From: an uncultured Candidatus Saccharibacteria bacterium
GTDB taxonomy: Bacteria > Patescibacteriota > Saccharimonadia > Saccharimonadales > Saccharimonadaceae
DNA: 8,215 nucleotides
Direction of reading: 5' to 3'
Assembly: GCA_937958235.1 (NCBI GenBank)
Contig: CALFGG010000055.1
Span: forward strand, 1 to 8,215
The notes under the pieces are model-generated. The model was given only the letters and a program-made list of their open reading frames with translations, did not search any database and had not been told where the DNA came from. The position numbers and the translations under genes were made by a program. How positions within the stretch are numbered: the first letter of the stretch is position 1; each line of letters begins with the position of its first letter. Positions 6,149 to 8,215 of this stretch are shown piece by piece.

Positions 6149-6853
6149 ATGGAAGGTCTTACAATATTCTCGGCGATCGGCGTGATTGTCTTAGCTGCTT
6201 TAGCGCATGCCACTTTGCAGATGAATCTTGGGTCACTACTTCTGCTTTACCACGAAAGTTTGGGTAAACACATAAAGAAAAGAACAAAATTTTTAGTTTC
6301 CAACTATATCTTTGGAGTATTCTTTCTGGTATTAACAAGTCTGGCAGCAACAGCTTATTTTGTCTTTCTCTTTTTTGGGGCTAATCTGTCAACGATTTGT
6401 CTAGTAGTTTTAGCCGTGGTACTTGTGGCTTTAACCCTTTGTATTTGGTTATTTTATTACCGCACAGGAAGGTCAACTGAACTATGGCTGCCTAAGCCAG
6501 TTGCAAAATATATTATGAAACGAGCAAAACAAACGGATAGCAATATTGAGGCCTTTGCGCTGGGGCTGCTCGCAAGCTTCGCTGAAGCACCATTCTTTAT
6601 CGTATTAATGTTAATTACCGCAGATAGCCTATTAAAACTCTCCATGCCATTACAGATTGCAATGTTGACTATATATACAGTAATTGCTCTGCTACCATTA
6701 GTGATTTTGAGATTAGCCGTGAGACACGGAAAGACAGTGGTGGAGATTCAAAAATGGCGTCTTAATAATAAAAACTTTTTGAAGGCCCTATCTGGGACAT
6801 TGTTCATCACCTTAGCAATCTTCCTATTGGCATTTAGAATTATTCAAAAATAA
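6149..6853 (+). CDS. Six-segment membrane protein, possible LysE/DsbD-like fold
   Basis: A 234-residue predicted inner-membrane protein with hydrophobic segments at about 5-23, 47-76, 80-104, 134-158, 166-190 and 210-231. The two halves look related in layout: ALAHATLQMNLGSLLLLYH (about 17-35) near the start of the first and FALGLLASFAEAPFFIVLML (136-155) in the second. These recall the 'GxxxAxxP' membrane motifs of the LysE, NicO and CcdA/DsbD transporters, but the Pro-Cys pair of CcdA is absent, so thiol transfer is not supported. The fold call is tentative. This is the first gene of a three-gene unit; the next starts 22 bases after its TAA. It has a probable leaderless start and no Shine-Dalgarno sequence, unlike its neighbours. 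Confidence 0.75.
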   Translation: MEGLTIFSAIGVIVLAALAHATLQMNLGSLLLLYHESLGKHIKKRTKFLVSNYIFGVFFLVLTSLAATAYFVFLFFGANLSTICLVVLAVVLVALTLCIWLFYYRTGRSTELWLPKPVAKYIMKRAKQTDSNIEAFALGLLASFAEAPFFIVLMLITADSLLKLSMPLQIAMLTIYTVIALLPLVILRLAVRHGKTVVEIQKWRLNNKNFLKALSGTLFITLAIFLLAFRIIQK

Positions 6854-6875
6854 ATGATAAAGAGGTGAGTGAAAA

Positions 6876-7145
6876 ATGGGAATACTTAAAAAGCATCAGG
6901 CAAAGGAGCTAGAGTTTTCGGAAAAACAACTAATGCTAGATTTAAAAAAAGAAGCTAAGGCTTTAAATCTGGAACAAGGGGCAGCAGAATTAATCGCAAA
7001 GGAAGTGACGAAAAAAGTAAGTCAATGGGTGACAGACAAAACAGCGATTACACAATCTGACCTCGATCGTAAAATTGTTGCGGAGGTAAGAAAATACAAT
7101 AAGGACTTGGCATTTATTTTAGGGGAAAGGAATAAAATTATATGA
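6876..7145 (+). CDS. Small protein resembling the C-terminal half of an ATP-cone
   Basis: An 89-residue, soluble, highly charged and probably helical protein. Residues about 35-89 (GAAELIAKEVTKKVSQWV, then ITQSDLDRKIVAEV and KYNKDLAFI) follow the pattern of the helical end of ATP-cone domains, the nucleotide-sensing modules of ribonucleotide reductases and NrdR. The N-terminal beta strands and basic nucleotide-binding part are not visible, so ATP binding is doubtful. The identification is motif-based inference. Expression is well supported: AGAGGTGA (6861-6868) lies seven bases before the ATG, and its TGA overlaps the next ATG (ATGA at 7142-7145). This is typical of translational coupling and suggests a partner or regulator of the flavoprotein that follows. 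Confidence 0.7.
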   Translation: MGILKKHQAKELEFSEKQLMLDLKKEAKALNLEQGAAELIAKEVTKKVSQWVTDKTAITQSDLDRKIVAEVRKYNKDLAFILGERNKII

Positions 7146-8215
7146 AAAAATTTGATTACGACTTAGTGGTGATTGGCGGTGGGGCGGCAGGTATTGCGGG
7201 GGCAATGATGGCAGCAGCGGCAAAAAAGAAAGTGGCAGTTATTGAAAAGGATTTAATTGGTGGAGGTAATACGCTTTGCGCTTTTTCACAATTAATGGCC
7301 GGAAAAATCTCACAACTGTTATGTCAAGCACGAGAGGGGTCAAGTGTTGGACTAAATTCTGATCAGCTGAAAATAAATCTTCCTTCAATGTACAGTGAGA
7401 TACAAAATAAGACAGAGGAGTTTATTGAGGCAAAACAGAGAGAGCTAATTGAATCAAAGATTGAAGTGATTAGGAGCAGTGCAAGATTTATTTCACCTAT
7501 TGAGGTAGCAACGGACGAAAGAACCATTACGGCAAAGAAGTTCTTAATTGCAAGCGGTACAACAATAAGCACCGGAGAGGTTGCTGGGCTTGAAGAAACC
7601 GGCTTTGTGACACCTGCGGAATTATATTTGGGGCTACCACGTATTCCAAAAGTGGCACTAGTAATTGGCGCTGGACAGAGTGGGGTGGAGGCGAGTGAGT
7701 TTCTAGCAAACCTTGGAAGCTCGGTAATTCTAATAGAAATGAATGATCGCATCTTACCAAAAGAAGACCTCGAGGCATCGAAGATTATTGAAGCAAAATT
7801 CAATCAAAAGAAAAGTATTAAGATTTTGACAGAAACTAAGGTGGTAAGTGTTGAAAATGATGGGATTCAGACTTTAGCGACTGGTAGGAAGACTAAAGTA
7901 ATCAAGGCTTCACTACTCCGAGGGGGTCAGAAAAAATCTGTACGAGTAGAATGCGTAGTGTTGACTGCTGGGCAGAAACCAGAGTTAGACTTAGGGATTG
8001 AAAATGCCAATGTAAAATATACTCCTGAAGGAATTCTAGTTTCCAATCAGATGCAAACTTCAAATAAAAATATTTTTGCAGCAGGAGGTGTGGCTACGAT
8101 AAAGGATAATAAAAAGATTAGCGATTTTCCATTCAGCTCTTACGAGAAAGATACATACGAGGGGGCCATTGCGGCTTCAGTAGCGTTTAATGGTCGATCA
8201 AAAACTATTGTCGAA
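7142..8215 (+). CDS. FAD/NAD-binding oxidoreductase of the disulfide-reductase fold with altered active site (3' end outside window)
   Basis: 358 codons are visible. The FAD dinucleotide site GGGAAG is at 12-17, with E35 ending the second strand. The NAD(P) site GAGQSG is at 176-181, with E199 at the second strand end, favouring NADH over NADPH by family rules. The second FAD motif is NIFAAGGVA (310-318). It resembles mercuric reductase, lipoamide dehydrogenase and soluble transhydrogenase. Where those enzymes have C-x4-C-x3-K, this one has C46, L51 and K55, so the second, flavin-proximal cysteine is missing. The usual Asp after 'AAG' is G316, and the Arg of the 'GRxP' motif is Gln (AGQKP). 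Classical disulfide reduction is therefore unlikely; an NADH oxidase, transhydrogenase or quinone-type role is possible. The C-terminal dimer domain lies outside the window. Confidence 0.88.
   Translation, partial: MKKFDYDLVVIGGGAAGIAGAMMAAAAKKKVAVIEKDLIGGGNTLCAFSQLMAGKISQLLCQAREGSSVGLNSDQLKINLPSMYSEIQNKTEEFIEAKQRELIESKIEVIRSSARFISPIEVATDERTITAKKFLIASGTTISTGEVAGLEETGFVTPAELYLGLPRIPKVALVIGAGQSGVEASEFLANLGSSVILIEMNDRILPKEDLEASKIIEAKFNQKKSIKILTETKVVSVENDGIQTLATGRKTKVIKASLLRGGQKKSVRVECVVLTAGQKPELDLGIENANVKYTPEGILVSNQMQTSNKNIFAAGGVATIKDNKKISDFPFSSYEKDTYEGAIAASVAFNGRSKTIVE

Noticed and set aside
7363..7803. 146-codon minus-strand frame inside the flavoprotein gene
   Set aside because: The plus strand carries clear FAD and NAD motifs across the same stretch; this frame shows none.

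Overview
The window is an AT-rich bacterial segment with compact genes, short spacers and the standard genetic code (TAA, TAG and TGA all serve as stops). The mix of genes suggests a small-genome bacterium, most likely of the Candidate Phyla Radiation and possibly Candidatus Saccharibacteria: FtsH, a HrcA/CIRCE-type dnaK, a tRNA with encoded CCA, and a surface protein built of Cys-x12-Cys repeats. The lineage is an inference; no phylogenetic marker could be tested.

Layout. At the left edge is the 5' two thirds of ftsH (minus strand, running off the window). A divergent tRNA-Pro(UGG) on the plus strand follows, with a structured trailer of about 100 nt and a strong hairpin that can terminate transcription from both sides. 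Facing the tRNA on the minus strand is a two-gene unit: a six-segment membrane protein resembling DUF2238/YjdF, followed 6 nt later by a TylF/MycF-like SAM methyltransferase. Upstream lies a single-gene dnaK unit with its own terminator and a textbook control region: a near-consensus sigma-70 promoter flanked and overlapped by two CIRCE operators.

Next, on the minus strand, is a 355-residue predicted exported protein with seven modules, each holding two cysteines exactly 13 residues apart, and a membrane segment near each end. From the intergenic region behind it a plus-strand operon diverges. Its promoter has a duplicated -10 element placed so that the mRNA may be leaderless. It encodes a six-segment membrane protein, an 89-residue protein resembling the C-terminal half of an ATP-cone, and (overlapping by ATGA) a flavoprotein of the pyridine nucleotide-disulfide oxidoreductase fold, cut by the window edge.

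How the parts relate. ftsH and dnaK are both proteostasis genes, but only dnaK shows CIRCE sites. The most unusual part is the right third. The flavoprotein keeps only the first of the two redox cysteines and also lacks the usual FAD-contacting Asp and the Arg of the 'GR' motif, so it is unlikely to be a normal disulfide reductase. It sits in an operon with two uncharacterised partners, divergent from a cysteine-repeat surface protein. A functional link between the two sides is possible but is only inferred from position.
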